Shown in pieces: positions 34,085 through 47,483 of a stretch of 64,000 nt of DNA. The notes under the pieces were generated by a model. The model did no database searches, had not been told where the DNA came from, and saw nothing but the letters and a program-made list of their open reading frames with translations. How positions within the stretch are numbered: position 1 is the first letter of the stretch; the number at the start of each line of letters is the position of its first letter. This stretch comes from Larix kaempferi (taxonomy: Eukaryota > Streptophyta > Pinopsida > Pinales > Pinaceae), in assembly GCA_027924585.1 (NCBI GenBank), contig BSBM01000047.1, forward strand, positions 22,259,501 through 22,323,500, written 5' to 3'. Both the position numbers and the translations under genes were made by a program.

Positions 34085-36490
34085 CAAGTTATATCTCCAT
34101 GTCATGATAGTGTTAGCATGCTCCAATGGAGTCATTGAAAGTACTTCCAAAAAATTAATTTCATATATTGTGATAGAGCTTGAACACTCCATTGAAATTA
34201 CTTCCGAAAAGATTATTTTCAAGAGGGATATATTGTGATAGAGCTTGAACACTCCATTGAAATTAATTCCAAAAAGATTATTTTCAAGAGGGTGTGATAG
34301 AGCAATGATATATGTTATTGTTAAATGGGTGACTGAGATTAATTTTGTAATAAAACAATAATATAATATATATTATTGTGAGATTAGTTTCATATGGGGT
34401 AGTAAACCTATATTATTGTTAGATAAGTGACTTTAAATGGTTTAATGTCATGAATAATTCTTATGAGAATTGTTTTTCCAAATTTTATAGTTAATTGTCA
34501 TCATTTAAATAGACATCGTTGAATTTCATGTCTTATCCCAATAATATGATATTTATTAATAATTTGAGAATTGAAAATGAATTTGAATAGTTATCATTCT
34601 TATTTTTAATATATATTTTTTAATTAATTTTTTATCATTAATTTTTATATCATATTTTATTTTATCTTTAATTTTAATAATTTTAACTTTTCATTTTTTT
34701 AATTTTATTTTTCATTTTTTTTATTCAAAATTTAAATTTTATTAAACAAAAAATTGTAATTATTTGTATATAATGATATACAAATCTTATAAATTGAATA
34801 GATTAGATAAAAAAGGAAGTAGATCGCGCTATTGATTGTTAAGGTAGAAAAGAATATAATCATTAATAATGATTATATTCTTTTCTACCTTAACAATCAA
34901 TAGCGGGATCTACTTCCTTTTTTCCTTTAACATTTCAAAATTACAAAAAAATAATAATGGACATGATATACAAAGTAAGAAATACTTATTAACAATATTT
35001 GTATGTGAATCTTATCACTATTAAATATTCATAAATTTAACTTTATTATAAATGATGTCCATTATCTCAAATTGATTGTTAGACTAAAGTAATTCAACAA
35101 TTTTTATTAGAAATATCTATTTATAAAAATATTTTAAGAAATAAAAATTATAAATTTTCACTTATCAATCAACTTGTTATTATTGATTTGAATTTAGACA
35201 AAATAATTATAAACTAAAATAATTAAAAACAGTTTTAGTTATTAATCAAAATAATTATAAACTAAAATATTTAAAAACAGTTTTAGTTATTATTGATTTG
35301 AATTTAATCAAAATAATCATAAACTAAAATATTTAAAACATAAAATATTTAAAAATAATTTTAATTAGAAATATGTATTTTATGAATACATCAATCACAC
35401 TCAACACAAAATAAAAACCTTCACATGTGTTTCTTTGTATGAATATTAAGCATTTTTATAATTTATTTGACCTTCACATGTGTTTCTTTGTATTCAATAA
35501 TGGATGAATATTAATCATTTTAATAATTTATATTCAAATAATTTAGTTAAATAGTATCATTTTTCTAATTAAAGATTTTAAAAAAAGTATATTAACCATT
35601 TTTATAATTTATATTTAAATAATTTGGATGAATAGTATCATTTTTCTAATTAAAGATTTAGAAAAAGTCAGAATACATTTTGTGATATAACTCATTATCA
35701 TGGAAATTAATATTAAGGTAAAAATGCTTTTAATTTTAAAGATATTAATTTAAAACATTAATATTTATTTAGAAATATAAAAAATATATAATATTTTAAA
35801 AAAATTACAATTGAATATATATCTCACTTTTTTTTTTTCAATTTGAAATGTGATTTCAAAAAATTTCATATAATCTTTTTTATTTCAATAAAACACCTAA
35901 ATCTCAAATTAATATAAAAAAAAATCACTTAAGAAAATTAATTTTATTTAATCAAAATAATTTTATGTATTCTAAACATTACCTTATAAGATGAAAATAT
36001 AAAAGCAATGGTTTTGATTAATAGAAAATTATTTAAATCAAATCTAACTAATTCATTAGGTTAAAGTGTAGGTAGATATCTGTGAGCTATAGTTTCTTAG
36101 ATTAAAAACCACTTTCACATTTCACAAAAATTCTAACAAATAAAAAAAATTATTTAATAAAAATGATGTTATTAAAGATATTCACACAAATTCTAACAAA
36201 CAAAAAAAATTATTTTATAAAAATGATATTAAAGATATTTTATAAAAATGATGTTATTAAAGATATTTTAGTTTAAATATTTTTCACCTTAATATCACCT
36301 CATATACGTGGTGTCAAAAGATATGTCTACATCATGGCAGAATGCTCCTTTCCTATATGTCTAAATCATGACCAAGAATGCCATGGTAGGCCATTCAATA
36401 AAATCAGAGTCAACGATAGGTCCTCTAAAAAGATTAATTTCACGTATTGTTTGAGAATGTTATGTTTTCAATGTTATGTTTTCATTTCAA
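34085..36490. repeat. Right arm of duplicated block, copy B
   Basis: Direct repeat of 16666-19037 with small indels. AT-rich, noncoding. In copy B the sequence continues into the DUF4283 relic, whereas copy A breaks off, so copy B shows the longer original context. Confidence 0.9.
34809..34923. repeat. 115-nt palindrome, copy B
   Basis: Same foldback as 17390-17504, again with 57-nt arms, one-base centre and one mismatch at the same position (left GATCGCGC, right GCGGGATC). The unmutated pair C:G can be inferred by combining copies. Confidence 0.92.
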
Positions 36491-38400
36491 TTTAGTGCAA
36501 TGATTCTCAATTTAAACTACCAAGCCAAGTCATACACCGGGCAGTCAAGTTTGCGATTAATAGGCACCATACAAATGTTGAAGTTTCTTAGTCAAAAACT
36601 TTATATTTTCATTTATTGCAAAAAGTTAAACCAAAAATTCTGCTCATCGTTGTGGTCCATTCATTGTCCTAACCACTATGTGGTGCCCTAGCTTAGTCAA
36701 AAATCTTGGTCATTGTTCATTGCCCTAGTCACAACGTTTTTTGGTTGTTTTTTTGTTGAAAACTCTCTGGTCATAAGAGCAAGTTTTTCATGTGTATATG
36801 TAAACAAAATTTGATTGCGAGACAACCAAATGGTTTATGAGTTGGTTCTTGTTTATGGTACAAGGAATTTCATATAAGGAAACGCAGGGACTACTTCATA
36901 GAAGGAAACATACGTTTTTAATTCTTAAAATCATTCAAGTTGTACATTATTGTATGTATTTAGACAAAACCTAACCACCTCAATCAATGTCAATCAATAT
37001 TAGTGGTCCTCAATGGAGTAAACCTATAAATCAAACATCTTTCAGTCAATCAAAACAATTTAAAATCATGCTCATAAACCAAAATTTTGACATTTTTCAT
37101 TCAAACATCTTGTTAATTAACTTCTTTTTTAATTTTATTAACTCCTTTATATTTAAATTAAAATTTTCATTTCTTTTTTCATTTTTTCTTTCTTTAATCT
37201 GTTTTGTTTATCTGATGTGCAAGATTAAAATGAGTTAAAACTATATCTATATATTCATTAATGGTGTAGGAGAATGAATAACCTTTTGGCTTGTGAAATT
37301 TTTATAGGTAGTCGATTTTCGGAGACTCTCGGGAATTTCTGAGAAGATGTTAGGGTTTGGGAAATTTCTGAAAACCCTTGTTGGAGGCTAGGGAATTGTA
37401 TGCAGTAGACTTGCAGTCAAGTTGATCAGATCCGATTGGCCTAGTACCAACCAAGAAAAAAAAGTGGGAAAAATATTTTTTCTGCTGCTATAATCAACTA
37501 TGTTTTTGATCTAGGTTTTTTTCAGTAATTATCCTGAATTTCTTCCTCATGTGATTTCTATTATATACTAATTTTTTGATTGATTTAGCATTTTGTGTTT
37601 CACGGTTGTGGAGACTAGACTTCTTCTCCCAAGATTGTTGTGGATGATTTTGTATTTGTGGCAAAATATCATTAATAATATTTTGCATTATACTTTTGCT
37701 CCACACAAAGCGTGGATGTGACAGCTCTGTAGGTTTTGATCAGAACTGATTGGCTTTTTGGACGTGTGGGTACTTTTCAAATGACCAGATTAACCAATGG
37801 ATCCAGTTACTCCTACATGCAAATTGGGGTTGAATAACCCTAATCCTTTGGATTTTTGTGAGGCACGGCAAAGTAGACTCTCTGATGTAGATATTGTACA
37901 GGTTGGCGAGAATTCTTATATTTTTGGTCATGGTGTGTAGTGTGTATGTAAATGTGAGCAGGGTCGAGATGCTGTCCAAACATGCTATAATCAGACGTAT
38001 TGAGTTTGCAAAAGTAAACATAATGGAGCTATTGGATTGGGTCAATAAAAAATGGGTTCCTGTGTATGGTTATGCACCGAGGGTAAACCTTCTTATCAAT
38101 GGATGGATCATATTCATCTTTACGAATACTGATCATATTGAAGCAATTATGAAGGGCATATGGTTAGTGAAAGATGGGTTGCTTATTCTCAAGTGATGGC
38201 ACACGGGCTTTGACCCAACAAGGGAAAGACAAACAAGGTATAATTTCTGGATGTTATTGCCTGGGTTCAAATTGTGTCTTCCATGAATTGAGTTGGCTTG
38301 CAACAGATTTAACCATTGATCATGCCCAAGAACTTGTGAACAAAATCCACTCGAGTAATGTAGAAACTTCATCTAGGATTGAATTTGTGTCATAGTAACT
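36491..38400 (+). pseudogene. DUF4283-type LINE ORF1 relic, copy B
   Basis: The clearest part is 37980-38200: ELLDWVNKKWVPVYGYAPRV, LLINGWIIFIF, HIEAIMKGIWLVKDG, followed after a stop by FDPTRERQTR. This is the DUF4283 pattern found in the first frame of many plant LINEs and related zinc-knuckle proteins, likely an RNA-binding coat function. Upstream (37260-37470) is a conserved noncoding or degenerate leader with GGTAGTCGATTTTCG. The sequence has many stops. Copy C carries the same region, about 90% alike by eye, at 45100-46570 and 50014-50466. Confidence 0.65.
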
Positions 38401-39354
38401 AAGGTAAACCCTAGCCTCCTACACATGAGATATCCTGTACGGTCATCTTCCTCCCAACTTACATCATTATTATTGGTGGTCTTGATGTTACTATTAAAAA
38501 AAAGGATTGTGCCTTTGTGGCATCATTTCAATGGGTGTGCTTGGATGGGGAAATTGTACTCAAGAAGGACAATAGAGTGATCATTTGGTATTACACCTCA
38601 ACTCATCTCAGTTTCAATGATTTATTCAATAACGTCATGGATCACAACTTTAGAATTGTGATGAGGGGAAGTTTTTCCAAGTGCCACAATTTCCACACCC
38701 TAGGAATGAGGACACTAAGGGTTCACTAGTTTGGAAATACCTTAACACATTTATTCATAATTGTGTTTTTTTAATTACTCAAAAGTTGAGAAATATATTA
38801 CTGGACAATAAGGGGATGAGAAGGGTATTTTAATATACATATTGATATAGGTTTTGGGGGTTTTATTTTAATTTAGCTATGGACATCGATATGGGTATAT
38901 TCAAATGCAAAGGAAGGAGGAATCTTGTTCCAGCTAGAGCATGGGTTGAACAAGAAGAATCATAGGGGATTTTGAATTTTCGAGGAAAAATAACATAGGA
39001 AGCATGATGGGGGTTAGGAAGTGAAAAGTGGATAGTATATATTTGGGACCAACATACTAATGTGAAATAAAAAGGGGTATGAAAACGTGATGAAAAAATG
39101 GATACCTAGATATCTTGTAAAATTAGGAGGTTTTTTTAATTAGAAAGGTATATTGGAAGGGGGGTTTAGCAAAATAATTTTAGGAGATAGAAATGGTTTT
39201 GTGGGTATTCTATAACATCTTGTAAAGGGATATAATATGCCATAGGTATTGAGTGAGTTTTTATGGTTGAGCTCATGATTAGGCCTTGCTCTAAGTCATT
39301 TCAAAGTCAAATAAATTCATAGGAAGTGGTTTACATAGACAAGTTTTGAAGGAT
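38401..39354. other. Unassigned, probably downstream DUF4283 relic
   Basis: A 70-codon frame at 38517-38729 (MASFQWVCLDGEIVLKKDN...) and text near 38930-39000 resemble a decayed continuation of the coding relic, but no family motif is clear. Confidence 0.3.
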
Positions 39355-42300
39355 TGTAACATCTCCAAAAATTCATAAAAATTAAAAAAAATTATGCATA
39401 GCGTAACTGACCATAATATCCATAATTATTCTTGCATAATTCTTCTTATATGGTTAACTGTACAAATGTATCTTGCATACATTGATTCTATTTATATATT
39501 CATAAAATCGACATTTATTTTTGATGTTCTTAAAACATTGAATTATGGCTAAGGATCTCTTTTACTATATTTAATGATCACTTGTATCGTTGTCGACAAT
39601 GATTTTGTCTTACGTTCATTTATCATGATTTAAGTGACAGATAATTTCTTACTGTCATTACATCGACATTCAGTTTGTCGGAAATAAACATTGTGCGTGT
39701 TAATGCTAAGTCTATCTTTCATAAATATTATTGTCGTAAAAAGATTTCTTAGTTTATTATGTATGTGATGCTGATCATTTTCTTTTTCGTTGAAGGGGGA
39801 TTCTTGAGACGCCCCGAGACTTACTTAGCTTCCATGAAGCTAATGCATTTCAACTGATGTTATTGTTCCAGGTAAGGGTTCACTATCAATGATTTGGTTT
39901 TGGAAAAACAAAGAAGTATACCCACTAAGTTTAATATATCTTAACTATGGGTTTTGAAGACTTTAAACAAGGGTGTAAGGGATTACCAACTATGAAGGAG
40001 TAATACCCTAACTAACATAAAAAATGTAAATAATTCAAAGTTGAAATAAGTGAAAATCGACCTAGGAGCTCAAGTCTTATCCCAAGGTGTTATGGCTTGT
40101 ATTTAAATTTTCAGTTTAAATATAACATTGACTATAGACCATGGCTACGAAATAAATTCAATAGTGTTTACAGATGACATAGTAAATACATTCACGTGAT
40201 GGACATGTGTGGGGAGCTGAGCTGGCTCAACCCTAATACTTTGGGAAAAGGGTTTGACACATGACTAAAGTTCATTTTCATTTGTGAAAGAGAGCTAAGC
40301 TCTCGGACGCCATGGCTGGGAAGCTCTTCACCGAGTTTCAGTTTTGAAGAACAATACACAGTTTGTATGAAAAGGATTTTTCCCGTGGAGTTAGTTATTT
40401 GTCTGCTTCTTGACATGAGGAACTCTACCATGCAGAGATGGCTCGCATCCGGGACAGCCACTGGAAAGGGTAAATGTTTAGCACCCTTATAAGCTTTTAT
40501 TCGCATTCTTAATAATTTTTGTTGTTATCAATCTTTAATGACTGGTTTTTATAATGTAATGACAGGAGGTTTATGCACACCCTGGGTTTCTCTGCTCATG
40601 CCAAACGAACTCAGCAAGAAGGATTTTCGATGGTGGAAAGTTACAGAGTCTAGAAAAGGCTTGGTAAGCCCCGGGCCGTCTTGGATACTTATGTACGAGC
40701 ATTGATGATGATTGTTTACTGTCGATTTTAGGGTTATTTTAAATTCTTAGAGCCAAATGGAAATGCTTAGGTTACAAAGTTATTTTGTAAATGTTTATGG
40801 CTATACGCCCACCATTGGGGTTTTCTCCCAGCTTAAGAATATTGTGCTGAGAATTTTCAAAGTCTGCTTTGTATATTTTCTTGTTTAAAACTTAGGGTTA
40901 TTCTTTAGATGCGTAATTATAAATTTTTCTTCCATATTACTTCCAGTGAATATGTTTTGTTTTTAATTCTAGCTTCATAAATTTGTGTAAAGGATTCTGG
41001 CCTGAACCCTAGATACTACTATGCTTTTGGTTAAAGAATCGTTACCATTGCTAGCTCTGTTGTGATGATAATTATCTTGTTTTGATGATGATCATACTAA
41101 TGTACAAGAATTTTTATGCTATGGGTGAATGTATGAAATGAGTTCTCTGTTTATAATTGATAATTATGTTTTGGGCAACTTTTTGAAATTATAAGCATCT
41201 TTGAGAACAGTCTTTCGACTGCAAGAGTGAAATGCATTTCTGAATATGGTATTTATATGTATAATTGTTATTAAGGAAATGGGCAATGCCCTGGATGTGA
41301 ATTGTACATGTTACAGGATTCGAACCCATGAATTTATTTATTAAAAGATTTCATTATTTGGTAAACCCTAAGCACAATCGTGCTCTGTAGAAAAGGATAT
41401 TGGATTTATTAATGAAATGATCGTTGAAGGGATACGACCCTGAATACGTATCTTTCCCAGATTTTATAATTGTATTGTTGTAAGGGTTTACACCCAAATT
41501 CATCTACGATGTCTCTGTTTTCAGTACTGTAATTATATTTGGTTTATAATAACACTTTGAGATGGTAATCCAAGCCATAGTCCATTCCTAACCTATTCAG
41601 TTTTATAAATAAATAGTCAGAGGATGAACCTTCGGGAGGTTCAATCCCTCGATCACTGCCTGCATAGATCTTTTCCTACAGTCTCTTGAATGTGGTATTT
41701 AGGTTGTTAAATCTAGATATTAAATGGTGAATATTATTGTTTTAAGATTCCAAAACTACGCCATAATTGTGAATAAATACATTCTGTAAATTAGAGAGGT
41801 TAATATGTAAATGGCTCTGTATTGAAATTGATAATGTATCTCAGTAGAGTATTCGATTCTAAATTTAAATCTGTCCATTTAATGTTTCCAGCATTAGGGT
41901 TTATTTTAATAAAATATTTTTGGAATCAAGTTAACTCTGTTTAATTTTTATGTAATGTCGAGACCTCCGATAGTTCTGTTTAGTCATTTAATAAATTTTT
42001 ATTTTAGAGTTTGCAGTGTTACTCTAGTTTATATAAATATATACTGTAATCTATTCGAATATGATATTCTAAACCTAATCAACATTCTAACCATAATATC
42101 AAGATCATTTCAAATATATTTTATAGTTATTGAATCATACCTACTTAAATCAATTCTCTGTACTAGAGTACATCTCCAAGGTGAAAGGAAAAATACAGAG
42201 ACAATTTACAAATCATCATTTAAAAATTGGAATCTTAATCATTCCATCATTTATACAAAAACAAATTATCAATTCAGTACTCTGCTAAATCTAACAACTA

Positions 42301-42360
42301 TTTAGATATCTAGGCAGCATTACAGTATGATAATAAACTTTCATAAATATATATAAACTA
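39355..42360. other. Unassigned; possible gypsy LTR start at 39355
   Basis: TGTAACATCTCCAAAAATTC at 39355 is a common opening of plant gypsy LTRs, but no matching second LTR or coding region was found. Scattered higher-GC words (GAGACGCCCCGAGACTTAC near 39808, AAGCCCCGGGCCGTC near 40665) look like LTR or leader sequence. The minus-strand frame 40506-40192 (104 codons) shows no known motif. Confidence 0.3.
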
Positions 42361-44104
42361 AAAAACTAAACCAAAACAAATGTAGAACTTGTTTAACTGT
42401 GTAGGTGGACAAACACCCAAAGAAGACCGTTCCTCCCAACCGGCTCCTGAAATCATCCAAGCTTACTTTCTTTAGGACCCCCAAGCCTGTTCACTGAATC
42501 ACCAGGACGAAGATACTATGTAGAAGTATGTGACAATCTCTTTGTGTCTCAGCAATCATGAAGAGTTGCATACAAAACACTCTCTTCAAAACTTAGCAGA
42601 ATAGAACAGTCTTATCCTGCAACTCATTAGTTAGCATTCCCCTCATCTAATCTCTTGTGTGCTCAACATAGCAGCTTCCAAAAAATCACAAGGAAAAACT
42701 GGTGAGCCTCTTGCCCAATTCGATGGATATAAGTCTGCCTAGGTCTTTGGGTCAGTTTATCATTTAATGAGCCACCTGCTCAGTTCCACCTTTCTTGGGG
42801 AACATGACCACATTTTTAGGGAAGTTGCCTCTTGCAATAGCTAGTAAGTGAGTGCATATGCTACCACTTGTCAATTTCGTTCTACACCAGTTTCATTCCT
42901 CCTAGTGGTTCAATGAACACTCTTCAACAGTCCTCTTTGGATGAGTGTCTCCTATTTTAATTTATTGAATAATAATAATATTCAATTACAGTCATCCTTG
43001 ACCATCCTTGGTCAATAACATAAAACTTTACAATAAAATTTAAAGTAATGTTTTTCCTCAACATAAAATATTTTCAAGTATAGGTAGGTTACAAGGATGC
43101 CCCTTTCTTAAAAATAAAAATACCTTTATAAAAAACAAAAAATCATAAGTGTTGATGAGAAACAATTTATCTAAACAAGTTTTGGAGGATGACCCTTTCC
43201 TAAGGATAATCATTCTAAATACACACATTAAATATAATTATAATAATGAACTAGATTTTAAAAAATGATGAAATGATCACATAAGTAACTTACTAAACTT
43301 TATATAAAAATATTTGCAATCAATCTTGGATGCAAGTGGTCAGTGATCAAACTAAGGACAGACACTTTATATAAAAGTATTTCCAATCAATCTTGGATGC
43401 AAGTGTTTAGTATACAAATATTGCCAATCAATCTCGGATGCGGGTGGTTAGTGACTAAGGATAGGTGGTGCGAGGGCCATGGTACGTGGGGAGTTATGAA
43501 TATGGGTGGAAATTCCTGGGGATGTCGAGAAGAGATGGGAATTTGGGAAAGAAATGGAGGAACTATAATGGATTTCGTACACAGGGAATTATAAGATAAG
43601 GTTTTATTTTAAATGTGTATTTTCACAAGGTTCTTTATCTAATGAAGCGATTCTACCATTGACCATTCTCAGTTTACTATGAAGCTTCTCCGTAGACAAT
43701 ATTTCTCACCTCAGAAATTTCAATACTCAAAAGAGTGAAGGTTTTCTTTCAAAGTTTCTTCCTTCTTCGTTAGAATAGGATTTGGAATGCATTTTTATTT
43801 TATTTTGAGATAGACACTATATAAATATATGATGTTAAAGCTTTTATATTTGTATTATACTAGGAACTTATCCAATCTTTTATTTCATCAAAATTATAGT
43901 AATTTAAGAACTTATTTTTCTAAACCTTTTCAACATAGAAATAAAACTCTGAAATAAATTAATAATTTTTTTATTTTTTTCTTAAAATCTATAAATCAAA
44001 ATTAATATAAATAGACATTAATATTATAATCATGATCTTAATATTATTATTAACTGATTTATAATTGAAAACAATATACTATTTTATAATAACATAATAT
44101 TTTA
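42361..44104. other. Unassigned noncoding stretch
   Basis: No gene or element termini recognised. Contains the tandem repeat at 43318-43460 and A+T-rich sequence leading into copy C. Confidence 0.35.
43318..43460 (+). repeat. Three ~55-60-bp tandem units
   Basis: Units carry CAATCAATCTTGGATGCAAGTG (or CAATCTCGGATGCGGGTGG) followed by GTTAGTGA-like text and ATATAAAAGTATT. Diverged from each other. Confidence 0.75.
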
Positions 44105-46574
44105 AAAATTTATTAATAATTTGGAAATTGAAAACTAACTTTCAAGAATAGTTATCATTCTTATTTTTAATATATTTTTTATTAATTTTAATTAATTTCT
44201 GATCATTGATTTTTTATATCATATTTTATTGGAATGGAGGCTCAAAAGTGGAGCACTGTGGATTAATGTATCATTAACCATATTAAGTATCATTTTTTAA
44301 TTAAATATTGTAAAAAAGAGTATTGAAGAATTTTGCAATATAACTCATTATCAAAGAAATTAGGAGTAAGATAAAAATGCTTTGACTTAAAAGATACTAA
44401 TTTAAAATATTAATGTTTATTTAGAAATATAAAGAATATATAATATTTTTTTTAAATTGACAGTAGAATATATATCTTACTTTTTTTTCAACTTGAAATG
44501 TGCTTTCAAAAAATTTCATATAATCTTTTTTTATTTCAATAAACACTTAAATCTCAAATCAATATAAAAAAATAATCACTTAAAAAATTAATTCTATTTA
44601 ATCAAAATAATTTTATGCATTATAAACATTAAGACTATTTAATCAAAATAATTTTGTGCATTGTAAACATTACCACATTATTTAATCAAAATAATTTTGT
44701 GCATTGTAAACATTACCACATTGGATAAAAATATAAATGCAATGATTTTGATTAATAGAAAATTATTTAAGTTAAATCTAAGTAATTCATTAGGTTAAAA
44801 TGTGGATGCATACTCCTAGATCATAATTTCTTAAACTAAAAACCACTTCCACACGTCACAAAATTCTAACTAAAAATAAATAATTATTTAGTAAAACTAA
44901 TATTTATTAAAAATATTTTCCTTTAAAATGTTTTTCACCTTAACATCACCTCGTATACGTGATGCCAAAAGATAGTTGTCTTTCTTAATTATATGTCTAC
45001 ATCATGGCAGAATGCCATGGTAGGCCATTCAATAAAATCAGAGTCAACGATAGGTCCTCTGAAAAGATTAATTTCACGTATGGTTTCCGAATGTTATGTT
45101 TTCATTTCAATTTTGTGCACTGATTCTCGAAGTTTCTTAGTAAAAAATTTTATATTTTCATTTGTTGCCAACCTGGTTGCTCATCGTTGTGGTCCATTCA
45201 TTGTCCTATCAAGTATGTGGTGCTCTAACTTAGTCAAAAATATTGGCCATCGTTCATTGCCCTAGTCACGGTTGATTTGTCTATGAAATTAACGTTTCTT
45301 GGTTGATTTTTGTGCTGAAAATTATTTGGTTATAAGAGCAAGTTTCTCATTTCTTTGTGTATATGTAAATAAAATTTGATTGTGGTTTATAAAAAAGGAC
45401 ACCAAATTGGTTTATGAGATGTTTTTTGTTTATGGGACAAGGAATTACTTCATAAAAGGAAACACATATTCTTAATTATTAAAGTCACTCACCTTGTATA
45501 TTTAGACAAAATATAACCACCTCAATCAATGCTAGTATAAATCAAAAGATCTTTCAATCAATCAAAATAATTTAAAATCATACTCATAAACCAAAATTTT
45601 GACATTTTTCATTCAAACATCTTTTTAATTAACTTCTTTTTTAATTTTATTCACTTCTTTATATTTAAAATAAAAATTTTCAATTTTTCTTTATTTTATC
45701 TATTTTGTTTTTCTGATGTGCAAGATTAAAATGAGTTAAAACTATATATATATTCATTAATGGTGTAGGAGAATGAATAACCTTTTGGCTTCTGAAAATT
45801 TTATAGGTAGTCGATTTTCGAAGACTCTCGGGAATTTCTAAGAAGATGTTAGGGTTTGGGAAATTTCTCAAAATCTTAGTTGAAGGCTAGGGGATTGTAT
45901 GCAGCAGACTTGGAGTCAAGTTGATTGGATATGATTGGCCTAGTACCAACCAAGAGAAAAAAGTGGGAAAAATATTTTTCTGCTCCTATAATGAACTATG
46001 TTTCTGATCTAGTTTTTTTCAGTAATTATCTTGAATTTCTTCCTGATGTGATTTCTATTATATACTATTTTGTTGATTGATTTAGCATTTTGTGTTTCAC
46101 TGTTGTGGAAACTAGACTTCTTCTCCCAAGATTGTTCTAGATGATTTATGTATTTGTGGGAAAGTTTCATTAATAATATTCTACATTATACTTTTGCTCC
46201 ACACAAAGCGTGGATGTGCTGGCTCTATAGCTTTTGATCAGAATTGATCGTCTTTTTGGACACGCCAGTACTTTCCATATGACCGAATTAACCGATGGAT
46301 CCGGTTACTCTTACATGAAAATCGGGGTTGAACAACCCTAATCCTTTGGATTTCCGTGAGGCGCGACAAAGCAGAGTCTCTTATGTAGGCACTGTATAGG
46401 TTGGCGAGGGTTCTGATATTTTTGGTCATGGTGTGCAGTGTGTATCAAAGGGAAGGATGAAAGGGGAAAAATCCCGACGGCGGAGAAGACTGAAAGCATA
46501 TAAGGAAAAAGAGGGTTTGGACAGATTCGTTTTGGGTGCAGATGCAAATGTGGACATGGTCGATATGTTGTCCA
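44105..46574. repeat. Copy C: diverged relative of copy B right part
   Basis: Follows 34500-37990 of copy B in order but more diverged, and lacks about 900 bp of copy B, including the palindrome. Shared landmarks include CCTTTTGGCTTCTGAAAA, GGTAGTCGATTTTCG and the CACACAAAGCGTGGATGTG segment. It continues beyond the gypsy C insertion at 50014-50466. Confidence 0.85.
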
Positions 46575-46579
46575 AACGT

Positions 46580-46964
46580 TGTTAGGAACCTATGTCAACC
46601 CTTCTCTTTACTATGTTAGTATATTGTTGTTGGACGCATATGCTTTGTAAGTTGTCCCGTAGTATTTGTTGATCCGTAGTTTATATTAGCCCATAGTATT
46701 GACCCATAGTATTGGACGCATATGCTTTGTAAGTCGTCCTGTAGTATTATATGTCGCATGGTTTTGACTCATAGTATTGGGCATAGACTTAGTATATAAG
46801 TGTGTGTTGAGGTCATTGAAGGCACCATGAAGTTAATTGTATTGAGCTTGCTCAAAGGAGGTTGGCCCCTCGAAGTGGCCCGTGATCAATATAAAAGCGA
46901 TTATGTTCTATTATTTCTGATATCTCGTGTATTTGCAATAATTAATTATTGCAGGTACATCACA
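46580..46964 (+). repeat. Gypsy C 5' LTR
   Basis: 385 bp. Contains an internal direct repeat: GGACGCATATGCTTTGTAAG occurs twice, near 46635 and 46712, and CATAGTATT words recur between. A TATATAAG box lies near 46792. Confidence 0.95.
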
Positions 46965-46966
46965 TC

Positions 46967-46980
46967 TGGTATCAGAGCAC
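46967..46980 (+). other. Primer-binding site, gypsy C
   Basis: TGGTATCAGAGCAC, two bases after the LTR. Confidence 0.9.
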
Positions 46981-47483
46981 CTTCCTTGGCACAAGTGGAA
47001 ATTTTTTTTTTCTTTTTTTGGGATGCGACTTTCAGATCAATTTCTGAAACTTTCTGCGCAAAATCAGAAGAAACCGATTGCATATTTGAATTCCTCTTTC
47101 AAAAATATGCAGTTTCAAAAAAAAAAAATCCTCTCATTTGGAGTTCTAAAAGTGGAGATATCGCGGATTTAAAATCAGCGATTTTTCAGAATTTCGGTGA
47201 CGGCCGCAGAAATTGCGGCGAGAAAATCTTTTGACTGAGTGCCCAGATTTCTATTCCGCTTTCATGGGTAGATGCAGAGTGGTTGTTCTAGTTCCGGTTT
47301 GACTGAGTGCCCAGATTTCTATAGCGATTCTGAGCAATATAGATCCGGTTTTTGAACATTGGGTGGAATTTCTGCCCAAATTTTTTTTTTCTGTTGCAGG
47401 TTCGGATCTGGGAATAATCCCTATCCGCTTAACTGTGGGAAGTACTTGGGCATAAGCCCTAAAACTCATTTTTCCATGATTTG

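Noticed and set aside
42955-43270. Possible AT-rich matrix or origin region
   Set aside because: Only base composition suggests it; no specific signal seen.
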